From JAICJC01 sp963757605 (lineage in GTDB: Bacteria; Actinomycetota; Thermoleophilia; Gaiellales; JAICJC01): a stretch of DNA of 64,000 nucleotides. The notes under the pieces were generated by a model, which was not told the DNA's origin, did no database searches, and saw only the letters and a list, made by a program, of their open reading frames with translations. The stretch lies in NCBI GenBank assembly GCA_963757605.1, contig CAVWSF010000003.1:248001-312000 (forward strand), given 5' to 3'. This document shows positions 48,187 through 57,638 of the stretch, one piece after another. Each line of letters opens with the position of its first letter. Within the stretch, counting starts at the first letter, position 1. Made by a program: the position numbers and the translations under genes.

Positions 48187-49301
48187 GCCGCCCTCCGCAC
48201 CGCCTCATCGCGCGGCAGCGCGGCGAGGACGGCCCACAGCTCCGGCCCGGTCGTGCGCCCGGTGAGCGCGAGCCGGGCGCTGCGAAGCGGGATGCCGCGC
48301 CGGCGCAGCTCGTCGACGAACGCGCGGGCCTGCATCTCGTCGAGATGCTCGGGAAGCTCGCTGCGGAGCTCCGCCAGCTCGGGCAGGGTCGCGCGCTCGG
48401 ACGGGGCGTCGAGGACGCACGCGACCAGGTCGGCGGCCTCGGCCAGCGTGTGCGCCCCGCGGAGCGCCGGCGCCATCGCCGCGACGGCGGCGGCCGGCGT
48501 GCCCGGCGTGCAGAAGGGCATGACCGCCTCGACCAGCTCCCCGTTCGCCAGCCGGGCCAGATGCAGCGCCGACAGCGACCGCAGGCGAGCCGGGTCGAGG
48601 CGCACGTCGCCGCGGGCGATGCGGTCGGGATCGAACCTGGCGACGAGCTCGTCCATGTCGAGCAGCTCGCCGGGCCCCGAGCTCGCGACCAGCCCGAGCA
48701 TGTTGACGACGGCGGCCGGCAGGTAGCCCGCGGCGCGCAGGTCGGCCACGGAGGCGTCGCCATCGCGCTTGGAGAGCTTGCCGGACCCGCCGAGGACGAC
48801 GGCGTGATGGATGAAGACGGGCGGCTCGGCCCCGAGCGCCCGGAACCCGGCCGTGTGCAGGTCCTCGTTGGCGCGGTGGTCGCCGCCGCGGATGACGTGC
48901 GTGATGCCGAAGTCCAGGTCGTCGACGACCGTCGCCCAGTGGTAGGTCGGGCGGCCGTCGCCTCGCACGATCACGAACGGGCGCACGCCCGGCGGCGACA
49001 GGAAGAGCGCGCCGTCGCGGATCGTGGTGTGCTCGGCCGCGTTGGCCGCCTCGACGTGCCGCTCGATACGCGCGCTCTGGCGCACCGGCCCCTCGTCCCA
49101 CCCGATCCCGAGCCAGCGCAGATCGGCGAGGATCGCCTCCTCGGCGCCGGGGACGGTTCGCTCGGCGTCGGTGTCGTCGATCCGAAGCAGCATCGTGCCA
49201 CCGAGGCGGCTCGCGAAGAGCCGGTTCACGAGCGCCGTCAGCGCGCTCCCGAGATGGAGCGACCCGGTCGGGCTCGGCGCGAAGCGGACGTGGACGCTCA
49301 T
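48183..49301 (-). CDS. gltX: Glutamyl-tRNA synthetase, compact form
   Basis: 372 residues against about 470-490 usual. HIGH motif FAPSPTGSLHLGSALTAL near residue 7, LRIDDTDAERT near 39, RGGDHRANEDLHTAGFRALG near 140 and KLSKRDGDAS near 175. The segment between QSARIERH and FVIVRGDGRP, where other enzymes have some 50 more residues with a zinc-binding region, is strongly reduced (about residues 76-108). The C-terminal anticodon-binding part is also short. The protein is too long for GluQ-RS, which lacks the anticodon domain. Whether it charges tRNA-Glu, tRNA-Gln or both is unknown. Confidence 0.85.
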   Translation of the reverse strand: MSVHVRFAPSPTGSLHLGSALTALVNRLFASRLGGTMLLRIDDTDAERTVPGAEEAILADLRWLGIGWDEGPVRQSARIERHVEAANAAEHTTIRDGALFLSPPGVRPFVIVRGDGRPTYHWATVVDDLDFGITHVIRGGDHRANEDLHTAGFRALGAEPPVFIHHAVVLGGSGKLSKRDGDASVADLRAAGYLPAAVVNMLGLVASSGPGELLDMDELVARFDPDRIARGDVRLDPARLRSLSALHLARLANGELVEAVMPFCTPGTPAAAVAAMAPALRGAHTLAEAADLVACVLDAPSERATLPELAELRSELPEHLDEMQARAFVDELRRRGIPLRSARLALTGRTTGPELWAVLAALPRDEAVRRAA

Positions 49302-49325
49302 CCGCCGTACGCTAAACGACGACCC

Positions 49326-49754
49326 TCAGACGACGGCGCGGGGCTGGGCCTCGCGCAGCCGCTCGGCGAGCGCGCGCATGATCTTCCCCTGCACCGTCGG
49401 GTACTTCGAGACCAGGGTGCGGAAGCCGCCGATGTCGAGCACCATGAGCCGGCACGGCTCGGACGCGGTGACGGTGGCGGTGCGCGGGCCGTGGTCGATG
49501 AGCGCGATCTCGCCCAGGAAGTCGCCGGGGCCGAGCTCGTTCACCTTGCGCCCGTTGCGCTCGACGCGGACGCTCCCCGAGACGACGATGAAGAACTCGC
49601 GGCCCGATGCGCCCTCGCGCGTCAGGACGCGGCCCTCCTTCACGTCGATCTCGTCCATCAGCCGCCCCAGGGCCTCGATCTCGCGCCGGTTGAACCCGGC
49701 GAAGAGCGGCACCGTGGCGATCAGCTCCAGCTTCGGATCCTTCGTCCTCGCCAT
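49326..49754 (-). CDS. Cyclic nucleotide-binding domain protein
   Basis: 142 residues, a single cNMP-binding beta-roll. Opening helix LIATVPLFAGFNRREIEALG, strand region GRVLTREGASGREFFIVVSG, then the phosphate-binding cassette region PGDFLGEIALIDHGPRTATVT near 75-95, in which the G-E and R-T-A residues that bind cAMP are conserved. No DNA-binding helix-turn-helix or kinase domain follows, so it acts as a stand-alone sensor or partner. The window also encodes a large class III cyclase at 14.7-18.2 kb. Confidence 0.85.
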   Translation of the reverse strand: MARTKDPKLELIATVPLFAGFNRREIEALGRLMDEIDVKEGRVLTREGASGREFFIVVSGSVRVERNGRKVNELGPGDFLGEIALIDHGPRTATVTASEPCRLMVLDIGGFRTLVSKYPTVQGKIMRALAERLREAQPRAVV

Positions 49755-49841
49755 CGCCCGCCGATCTTACAGTGCCGCGCCGACCTCCACCGGCTCCGGC
49801 CGGGTAGCATCGGTCGAGCACTCGATCGGGAAGGAGCCGCG

Positions 49842-50990
49842 ATGCAGGCGACCGCGTTCGACATGGGGCTCGTGCAGTGCGGGGCGCGCCTCCGGCGGAG
49901 CCCCTACTACGAGGCCGAGCAGCGGCACGCGCCGCTGGGATACACCGTGTACAACCACATGCTGTTCCCGATCCGCTTCGACGACTTCGACGCGGAGTAC
50001 TGGCATCTCCTGAACCACGTGACGATGTGGGACGTCGCGGTCGAGCGCTGCCTGGAGATCTCCGGACCCGACGGCTTCCGGTTCACGCAGCTGCTCACGC
50101 CGCGCGACCTCTCGAAGTGTGCGGTCGGCCAGGCCAAGTACGTCCTGGTCTGCGATTCGGACGGCGGCATCCTGAACGACCCGGTCCTCACGCGCATGGA
50201 CGAGAGCCGCTTCTGGCTCGCGCTCGCATCGAGCGACGCGCTGCTTTACGCGAAGGGCCTCGCGGCCCACGCCGGGATGGACGTCGAACTGCGCGAGGCC
50301 GACGTGCACCCGCTGCAGGTGCAGGGGCCGAAGTCGAAGGACGTGATGCGCAGCCTGCTCGGAGACGGCATCCTCGATCTCAAGTACTACTGGTTCACCG
50401 AGACGGAGATCGATGGCATCCCGGTCGTCGTGACGCGGACCGGCTGGACGTCCGAGGTCGGCTACGAGGTCTACTTGTGCGACAGCTCCAAGGGCACCGA
50501 GCTCTGGGAGGCGATCTTCCGCGCCGGGGAGCCGTTCGACATCCGCCCGACGGGCCCGGTCGACATCCGCCGCATCGAGGGCGGCATCTTCAACTGGGGC
50601 GCGGACATGACCTACGAGAACAACCCGTATGAGATGGGCCTCGACCGGCTGGTGGACCTGGATGTCGAGTGCACCGCGAGAGACGCGTTGCGCCGGATCT
50701 CCGAGAGCGGTGTCGAGCGCCGCATCGTCGGCATCCAGATGGACGGCGAGCGCTTCCCGACGCTGAACAACGTCAAGTGGCCGGCGACCCACGACGGCGA
50801 GCGCGTGGGCAAGGTGACATCGGCCTGCCATTCCCCGCGGCTCGAGAAGAACATCGGCTACGTGTGGCTTCCGGCCGGCCTGGCCCGCGAGGGCACCCAG
50901 CTCGACGTCGACACCGAGTGGGGCTCCCGGCGGGCAACGGTCGTTCCGATGCCGTTCATCGACCCCCAGAAGGCGATCCCGGTCTCGTAG
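49842..50990 (+). CDS. GcvT-like aminomethyltransferase/demethylase family protein
   Basis: 382 residues from the ATG at 49842; AAGGAG ends five bases before. Folate-binding GcvT fold in three parts: HVTMWDVAVERCLEISGPDG near 58, LLTPRDLSKCAVGQAKYVLV near 84, VTRTGWTSEVGYEVYL near 200, EGGIFNWGADMTYENNPYE near 245 and the C-terminal beta-barrel. The pattern with two flanking stand-alone features (no gcvH or gcvP nearby) and residues such as NWGADMT resembles THF-dependent demethylases of the DmdA/LigM group more than glycine-cleavage GcvT. Substrate is not determined. Confidence 0.78.
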   Translation: MQATAFDMGLVQCGARLRRSPYYEAEQRHAPLGYTVYNHMLFPIRFDDFDAEYWHLLNHVTMWDVAVERCLEISGPDGFRFTQLLTPRDLSKCAVGQAKYVLVCDSDGGILNDPVLTRMDESRFWLALASSDALLYAKGLAAHAGMDVELREADVHPLQVQGPKSKDVMRSLLGDGILDLKYYWFTETEIDGIPVVVTRTGWTSEVGYEVYLCDSSKGTELWEAIFRAGEPFDIRPTGPVDIRRIEGGIFNWGADMTYENNPYEMGLDRLVDLDVECTARDALRRISESGVERRIVGIQMDGERFPTLNNVKWPATHDGERVGKVTSACHSPRLEKNIGYVWLPAGLAREGTQLDVDTEWGSRRATVVPMPFIDPQKAIPVS

Positions 50991-51227
50991 CGCCCCAGCG
51001 CATTCGTCGCCCTGGGGGCGGCAACGGCGCATGCGGCACTCGCGTTCGACGCTCCGGACGAGGTGCCGCTGATCAAGAACCGGGCCGCGTGCGAGAGGAG
51101 CCAGACGACGACGCCGGACTGGCGAAAAGCGCGGGCTCCAGAACCTGTCAAGCGTTCTCACCACCGTTTCACCCCGGCGTATCCGAATCCATCGAAACCA
51201 GAGCATGTTCTGCCGATAACAAGAAAC

Positions 51228-53631
51228 GTGAACTCGATTTCGTGGCTTCGGCCTGGCCGGAAGCGGCCGGCCCGCGTTGTCCTCCTGCCCATGGCGGCGG
51301 GCGTCGCCGCGCTGCTCGGCGCCGTCACGCTCGGGGCAACCGCCGGCGAGGCAGGCGTCGTCGTCGCGGTCGCCGTTGGGCTCTGGCTCTGGCTCGGCAC
51401 GGTGCGCAGCCGCGTCGAGGAGAGCCGCCGGCTGGCGCTGACCGACGATCTGACCGGGCTCGGAAACCGGCGCCGGCTCCTGGGCGATCTGGAGTGCGCG
51501 ATCGGCGAGGGCACCGACCATTCGCCGTCGGCGCTCGCGATGTTCGACCTCGACGGCTTCAAGGCCTACAACGACACGCACGGCCACCCGGCCGGGGACG
51601 CGCTCCTCGCGCGGCTCGGCGCCCGGCTGGGCGACACCTTCGCCGACTCGGGCGCCGCGTACCGGCTCGGCGGCGACGAGTTCTGCGTGCTCTTGCACGG
51701 CTCCCCGTCCGAGCTCGAGCAGGCGCTCGCGGCGGCGCTGGCGGCCCTGACCGAGGACGACGCCGACGTCCGCCCCTCCTTCGGGTTCGCGCTGCTCCCG
51801 CGCGAGGCGCGCGACCCGTCGTCGGCGCTTCGCATCGTCGACCAGCGCATGTACACGCAGAAGGACGGGCGGCGGGCCTCGACCAAGCGCCAGGCCCGCG
51901 ACATCCTGCTCGCGGTGCTCGACCAGCATGCGCCCGACCTGCGCGCACACTCCGACTGGGTCTCCGACCTGGCCCGGTCGGTGGCCGTCCGGCTCGGGCT
52001 GCCCGGCGACCGCGTCGAGGAGACCGTCCTGGCCGCCGAGCTGCACGACATCGGGAAGGTCGTCGTGCCGCGGAGCATCCTCGAGAAGCCGGGCCCGCTC
52101 GACAAGGCCGAGTGGGACATCATGCGCCGGCACACGGCCATCGGCGAGGCGATCCTGGCGGCCGCGCCGGCCCTTCGGAACGTGGCGGCGCTCGTCCGCT
52201 CGACCCACGAGCGGATGGACGGCACCGGCTACCCCGACGGGCTGGCCGGCGAGGACATCCCGCTCGGCGCGCGCATCGTCGCGGTGTGCGACGCGTTCGA
52301 CGCGATGACGAGCGACCGCGCCTACCGCGCGGCGATGTCGCGGCAGGCGGCGCTGGCGGAGCTCGAGGCCGAGCGCGGGCACCCAGTTCGACCCGGTCGT
52401 CGTCGAGGCCGCCCGCGCGGCGCTCGAGCACCCGTCGACGCGCCGGCGGGCCTCCGCCACGACCACCGTCCGGCGGCCGCCCGACCTGTCGCCGGTGGCC
52501 CGCATCCAGGGCCTCGTCGACGTCATCCGGCTCGTGCGCATGCGCGACGAGCCCGACCGCCTGCTCGACGAGATCGCCACCACCGTGGGGACGGCGCTCG
52601 GGCTCGGCACCGTCGTCATCAACCTCTACCGGCCCGAATGGGACGACTACGTCGTGTGCAGCGTGCACGGCAACGACGAGGCGCGCGAGGCGCTGCTCGG
52701 ATCCACCTACCCGCGCGAGTGGTTCGACCCGATCATGGATTCGCGCTTCCTGCGCCGCGGCGCCTACGTGATCGAGCAGGGCGAGTTCGACTGGAGCGCG
52801 CACCTCGGCGACCGCTACGTCCCGAGCGACCCCGTGAGCACGATCCCCGGCGCCTGGCAGCCGGAGGACGAGCTCTTCGTTCCCTTCCGCCACTCCGACG
52901 GGCACATCCTCGGCATCTTCTCGGTCGGCGACCCGGCGTCCGGGCTGCGGCTCTCCGACGAGGAGCTCGACGTGCTGGTCGCAGCCGCCTCGCAGGCGGC
53001 CGTGCTCGTGGAGGCGGCCCAGTCGGCCGCCAACTGGGCCCGGTCGCAGACGGCCCTGACGCAGCTCCTGGCGGTCTCCTCGCAGCTCATCGAGTCGAGC
53101 TCGGTGGACGATGTCCTCTCGGTCGTCTGCAGCGGCATCCAGTCGGCGCTCGGGTTCGACAAGGTCGTGATCCAGCTGCGCGACCCGCGCACCGGCGACT
53201 ACCCGTCGGTCGCCGGGATCGGCTGGGCGCCGGGCGACGCCGCGCTCGACACGCCCACGACCGCCGCCGACCTCGACCGCCTGCTCGATCCCGAGTTCGA
53301 GATCGAGGGCTGCTTCCTCTTGCCTTACGAGGAGGGCGCCGCCCGCTGCTCGGCGGCCTCGATCAGCTACAGCTCACAGATGAACGGCGCGGGCCCGAAC
53401 GCCTGGAACCGCCACTGGCTGCTCGTGCCGCTCCGCGACAACGACGGCAGCCTGGCGGGCGTCGTGTGGGTCGACGACCCGCGCGACCGCCTCCTCCCCA
53501 TCCCGCGCCGGCTCCAGGCTCTGCGGCTCTTCGCCAACCAGACCACGTCGGCGCTCGCCACCGCCCGCATGCTCGAGACGCTCAGCCAGTTCGAGCGGCG
53601 CGACGATCCCGGGCTCGAGCGGGCGGCCTAG
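51228..53631 (+). pseudogene. GGDEF-HD-GYP-GAF-GAF signalling protein with one frameshift
   Basis: Coding runs from about the GTG at 51228 to the TAG at 53631 but changes frame at 52377-52379, where GCGGGC has one G too many (ERG-TQFDPVVVEAA would be continuous otherwise). Order: basic N-terminus and two membrane helices (near 20-60), GGDEF with an intact YRLGGDEFCVLL, HD-GYP with ELHDIGKVVVPRSILEKPGP and HERMDGTGYPDG, then two GAF domains. The protein would both make and degrade c-di-GMP. If the extra base is a sequencing error this is a normal gene of about 800 residues. Without the error the first part ends soon after the HD-GYP domain. Confidence 0.75.
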
Positions 53632-53635
53632 CCGG

Positions 53636-53842
53636 TCACTCGTCGCAGCCGCACCAGACGGGGCAGTAGCCGCAGTCGGTGCACCGGCTCTCGCTCTGCA
53701 TCCACGCCCACCAGCCGAGCAGCACGAGGCAGCAGACGAACGCGCCGAGCGCGTAGACGTCGATCGTGAACGGTGCCGTCGCCGCGGCGGCATGGCCCGG
53801 GTGAAGCGGTGCGTGGAGCGTCACGATCTCGACGCCCTTCAT
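53636..53842 (-). CDS. 68-residue membrane peptide with Cys-rich tail
   Basis: ATG at 53842. One hydrophobic span (VYALGAFVCCLVLLGWWAWM, about residues 29-48) is followed by ESRCTDCGYCPVWCGCDE, a tail with five cysteines (C-x2-C-x2-C-x3-C-x-C) and an acidic end, which could hold a metal ion or cluster. The N-terminus has two histidines (TLHAPLHPGH). No family recognised. Convergent with the signalling gene, 4 bases from its stop. The 300 bases between it and the CDF gene (53843-54142) contain short frames on both strands but none that I can support. Confidence 0.5.
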   Translation of the reverse strand: MKGVEIVTLHAPLHPGHAAAATAPFTIDVYALGAFVCCLVLLGWWAWMQSESRCTDCGYCPVWCGCDE

Positions 53843-54142
53843 CGGCCTGCGCCGGCGTAGGCGGGATCCGGGCGTCCGGCGACCGGGAGGGACGCCGGCA
53901 TGAGCCGGACGCGCGCCGAGGCGGCCCGAGCGGCGTCGAGCACGATCCGGGCGCCCGAGGCGGCCGGCGCCGCGGACGCGGCGGAGATGGCGGTGAAGGA
54001 TCGGCTGGTCATCGGCACAGACTCGCGAACCGGCCCGGCGCCGGCATCGGAGTTCGCCCGGAATCTGCGTGTGTGAACGCCACAGGCGGCCTGCGGGAAA
54101 TCGCGGATGGTGCCTGCGGATGCGCCGGGTACAGTCACGGAC

Positions 54143-54937
54143 ATGTCCGCGCCGACGGAAGCCCATTCGCACGAGCACCGGCACGGGTCGCTCGTTCACA
54201 GCCACCCCCACGTCCACGTGATCGGGGTCGCCCACGACGATCCGCACGCGCACGACCATCACCATCACGACCATCCGCACGACCACGACCACGACGACCA
54301 CCACGGCCACGGCCACGGGCATTCGCACGGCCTCGTCGATCGCTCGATCCTGCGTTCCCGTGACGGCGTCCGGACGGTCGCGATCAGCCTGGCGATCCTC
54401 GGCGTGACGGCGCTGGCGCAGGCGGCCGTCTTCGCCCTCTCCGGCTCCGTCGCACTGCTCGCAGACACGATCCACAACTTCGGCGACGCGCTCACCGCGG
54501 TGCCGCTCGGGATCGCCTTCCTGCTTCGGTCGGCCAGAGGCGAGCGACTGGCGGGCATGTTCGTGGTGCTCGCGATCGCGGTCTCGGCCGGCGTCGCCCT
54601 CTACGAGACGATCCAGCGCTTCCTGCACCCCGAGCACCTGTCGCACCTGGGCGTCCTGGCGGCGGCCGGTGTCGCCGGGTTCCTCGGGAACGAGCTCGCC
54701 GCCCGGGTGCGCCTGCGCGGCGGGCGCCGGCTCCAGAGCCCGGCGCTCATCGCCGACGGCAACCACGCCCGGGTGGACGGCTACGTCTCGCTCAGCGTGG
54801 TTGCGAGCGCGGCGTGCGTGTGGGCGGGCCTGCAGAGGGCCGACCCGCTCATCGGGCTCGCCATCACGCTCGTCATCCTGCGCGTCACGTGGGTCAGCTG
54901 GAGGGTCGTGTCGGCCGCTCCGGCGCAGGATCGGTAG
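54143..54937 (+). CDS. Cation diffusion facilitator (zinc/heavy-metal exporter)
   Basis: 264 residues from the ATG at 54143. The N-terminus contains about 25 histidines alternating with Asp and Gly (residues 8-65), a metal-binding/buffering domain. Six spans follow. Transport-site residues are seen in LLADTIHNFGDALTAV (span 2, H-x3-D) and IADGNHARVDGYVSLS (span 5, H-x3-D), the zinc-type signature. The cytoplasmic C-terminal domain of most CDF proteins is missing; the protein ends after span 6, like the short CDF forms. It probably exports Zn2+ in exchange for protons. Confidence 0.88.
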   Translation: MSAPTEAHSHEHRHGSLVHSHPHVHVIGVAHDDPHAHDHHHHDHPHDHDHDDHHGHGHGHSHGLVDRSILRSRDGVRTVAISLAILGVTALAQAAVFALSGSVALLADTIHNFGDALTAVPLGIAFLLRSARGERLAGMFVVLAIAVSAGVALYETIQRFLHPEHLSHLGVLAAAGVAGFLGNELAARVRLRGGRRLQSPALIADGNHARVDGYVSLSVVASAACVWAGLQRADPLIGLAITLVILRVTWVSWRVVSAAPAQDR

Positions 54938-55027
54938 CCACCCGAAGGCCGTATTCGTGCCGCCCCCGATGCGGCCGGCCCCGGCCGCTGTCATGGTGAA
55001 GGCGTCTCAAACGCACACCAGGAGGCG

Positions 55028-55735
55028 ATGATCATGGCGACCCTTGCACACACGAGGTCGGCACCGATCCCGGACGTCGTCCGCCAGGGAGCGTGGTTCG
55101 TCTTCGGCTCGGCTCTCGCATTCGCGATCCCCTACGTCGGCGTCTCGCAGCTGCACCTCCAGCACGACGTCTACTACGGCACGTACTTCGCGGTGACGCT
55201 TGCGATGCTGGCGGCGTACGTCCGCACGGAGCAGATCGACGTCCGCCCGCTCTTCACGCGGCACTGGCGCTCGAGCCTGATCGTGGGGATCCCGGTGGCC
55301 GCGTTCGTCGTCTGGAACGTCTTTCGCACCGACGACGCCACTTCGCGGCCGCACGGCGCGTACTTCGTCTTCGAGCTGCTGTGGCGAGGAGTCGGGTACG
55401 GCACGATCGACGCGCTGCTCCTGACGGCGTTCCCGTGCGTGGTGGCCTACACCCTGCTGCACGGGCGCGTGACGACCGTGTTCAGGCGCACGCGCTACAT
55501 GGCGATCGCGGTCCCGATGATCCTCGTGATCACGGCGACGTATCACCTGGGGTACCCGCAGTACCGCCAGGACGGCGTCGGGAAGCCCGAGGTCGGAAAC
55601 ACCCTCATCTCGATCCCGATGCTCGCCACCGCGAACCCGGTCGGGTCGATCGCCGCGCACATCTCGATGCACGTCACCGCGGTGACGCACTCCTACGAGA
55701 CGACGGTCTTCCTGCCGCCCACGACGCGCAGCTGA
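55028..55735 (+). CDS. Multi-span membrane protein, possibly CPBP-like
   Basis: 235 residues, ATG with AGGAGG eight bases upstream. Six to seven predicted spans. Three short motifs resemble CPBP-family intramembrane proteases: FELLWRG near residue 113 (for EExxxR; only one glutamate), ITATYHLGY near 175 and AAHISMHVTA near 211. Because the first motif is incomplete, protease activity is doubtful. It stands between the CDF gene and the methyltransferase without overlap. Confidence 0.6.
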   Translation: MIMATLAHTRSAPIPDVVRQGAWFVFGSALAFAIPYVGVSQLHLQHDVYYGTYFAVTLAMLAAYVRTEQIDVRPLFTRHWRSSLIVGIPVAAFVVWNVFRTDDATSRPHGAYFVFELLWRGVGYGTIDALLLTAFPCVVAYTLLHGRVTTVFRRTRYMAIAVPMILVITATYHLGYPQYRQDGVGKPEVGNTLISIPMLATANPVGSIAAHISMHVTAVTHSYETTVFLPPTTRS

Positions 55736-55780
55736 CCGAACACGTGTGAAACACTCGGCGGGGCGCCAAGGAGGACGGTC

Positions 55781-56852
55781 ATCGCAGAGGACCCAGGTGA
55801 GACGCGAAGCGAGGAATTCGCCGAGCGGATCCTGAAGGCGTTCAACGACGCGGCGATGATGGTGCTCATCAGCGTCGGGCACCGCACCGGCCTCTTCGAC
55901 GCGATGTCGCAGATGGAGCCCGCAGGGAGCGCCGAGATCGCGACGCGATCCGGGCTCAGCGAGCGCTACGTCCGCGAATGGCTGGGCGGGATGGTGGTGA
56001 GCGGCGTCGTCGAGTACGACGCCGGACGCGCGACGTACCACCTGCCGGCCGAGCACGCGGCCGCGCTCACACGGGCCGCGGGATCGTCGAACATGGCGGT
56101 CATGGCGAACTACCTGCCGATCGTGGCGTCGGTCGAGGACGAGGTGGTCGCGGCGTTCCGAAGCGGCGGCGGCGTCCCCTACTCCGCCTACCCGCGCCTT
56201 CAGGAGGTGATGGCGGAGGACTCCGGCGCGGTCGTCGACGAGTCGCTGGTCTCGACGACCTTGCCCCTGGTGCCGGGCCTGATCGAGCGGCTGCATGCGC
56301 GGGATCGAGGTCGCCGACGTCGGATGCGGCGCCGGCCATGCGATGAACACCATGGCGCGGGCATTCCCGAACAGCCGCTTCGCCGGGTACGACATCTCAG
56401 CCGAGGGCATCGCCCGCGGCCGCGACGAGGCGCGAGCAGCCGGCCTCGACAACACCAGCTTCGATGTCCGCGATATCGCGGCGCTCGGCGAGCGCGGCCG
56501 GTTCGGGCTCGTCACGGCGTTCGACGTGATCCACGACCAGGCCCGGCCAGACGCGGCACTGCGAGCCGTCGCCGACGCGCTCGCGCCCGACGGTGTGTTC
56601 CTGATGGGGGAATCCGCGGCATCGAGCAAGCTCGAGGAGAACGTCGATCATCCGTTCGGCCCGGCCCTCTACATGTTCTCGGTCATGCACTGCATGAGCG
56701 TGTCGCTCGCCCAGGGAGGCGCCGGTCTGGGGACCGTCTGGGGCGAGCAGAAGGCGGTGGAGATGCTGGGCGAGGCGGGATTCGGCGCCGTGCGAGTCGA
56801 ACGGGTCGAGGACGACGACTTCAACATGTACCTCGTCGCGCGGCGCAGCTGA
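55781..56852 (+). pseudogene. Class I SAM-dependent methyltransferase with a frameshift and a non-standard start
   Basis: The protein reads from ETRSEEFAERILKAF, through a winged-helix-like domain (SERYVREWLGGMVVSGVVEY), to SLVSTTLPLVPGLIERLHA. It then shifts frame at 56297-56303 (one extra base in GCGCGGG) and continues as GIEVADVGCGAGHAMNTMA, the SAM-binding motif, to a TGA at 56852. The best ribosome site, AAGGAGG at 55768-55774, is spaced six bases from ATC at 55781; no ATG, GTG or TTG fits until 55856. Two anomalies in one gene suggest either decay or sequencing error. Intact relatives are about 350 residues long. Confidence 0.7.
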
Positions 56853-56870
56853 GGTACGGCGCCGCCGCCC

Positions 56871-57638
56871 TCATCGGCAGGCTGTCAGCCCACCGTCGAC
56901 GACCAGGGCGTGGCCGGTGATGTACGTCGCATCGTCGGACGCGAGGAACGTCACGGCCGCAGCGATCTCCTCCGGCGTCCCCTGCCGGCCCATGGGCACG
57001 GTCGCCTTGACCATCGCATCGACCTCGTCGTCGCTCATGTCCGCGAGGACAGGATCGTTGAACCCGGTCGGGATCCAGCCCGGGCAGACGCAGTTCACGC
57101 GGATGCCCTGCCGCGTGTAGTCGGCCGCGAGCTGCCGCGTCAGGTTCACCACCGCGCCCTTCGAGGAGTTGTATGCCGGGATCCCCATCTCGCCGACGAG
57201 CCCCGACGTCGACGCGGTGTTCACGATCGCGCCGCCGCCCGGGAGCATGAGCGGGATCAGGGCGCGCGAGACCAGGAACATCGACCGGACGTTGACGGCG
57301 AACGTGAGGTCCCACTCATCGACCGAGAGGTCGGTGACGCTGCCGCCGCGCAGCCGCCCGGCGTTGTTGTGCAGCACGTCGACGCGGCCGTGCGCCGCGG
57401 CGATGCGACCGCCGAGGTCACCCACCGCCTGCTCGTCGGAGACGTCTGCCACGATCGCCCGGGCGGTGCAGCCCTCACCGGCGATCAGCCCGACGGTCTC
57501 GGCCGCACCGGCCTCGTTCATGTCGACGACGACCACCTCGGCGCCCTCGCGGGAGAACCGGAGCGCCGTGGCGCGGCCGATCCCGTGCCCGGCGCCCGTC
57601 ACCACCACCACCTTGCCTTCGAACCGCACCGCGATCAT
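56871..57638 (-). CDS. Short-chain dehydrogenase/reductase
   Basis: 255 residues, ATG at 57638 overlapping the stop of the proline dehydrogenase gene. Cofactor motif TGAGHGIG near 15, VVVDMNE near 38 (acidic residue, NAD preference), NNAG near 91, serine in NTASTSG near 141, YNSSK near 157 and the classical end HALVVDGG. Last gene of the amine-catabolism operon; it may oxidise or reduce an alcohol/aldehyde made by the upstream enzymes. Confidence 0.88.
   Translation of the reverse strand: MIAVRFEGKVVVVTGAGHGIGRATALRFSREGAEVVVVDMNEAGAAETVGLIAGEGCTARAIVADVSDEQAVGDLGGRIAAAHGRVDVLHNNAGRLRGGSVTDLSVDEWDLTFAVNVRSMFLVSRALIPLMLPGGGAIVNTASTSGLVGEMGIPAYNSSKGAVVNLTRQLAADYTRQGIRVNCVCPGWIPTGFNDPVLADMSDDEVDAMVKATVPMGRQGTPEEIAAAVTFLASDDATYITGHALVVDGGLTACR

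Noticed and set aside
48183..49301. GluQ-RS (glutamyl-queuosine tRNA synthetase)
   Set aside because: The protein is too long, keeps a C-terminal helical anticodon-side region and sits next to cysS as gltX normally does.
53839..54144. Minus-strand 101-codon frame and a plus-strand 58-codon frame in the gap before the CDF gene
   Set aside because: Both are low-complexity Ala/Arg/Ser-rich, with no ribosome site; neither could be preferred.
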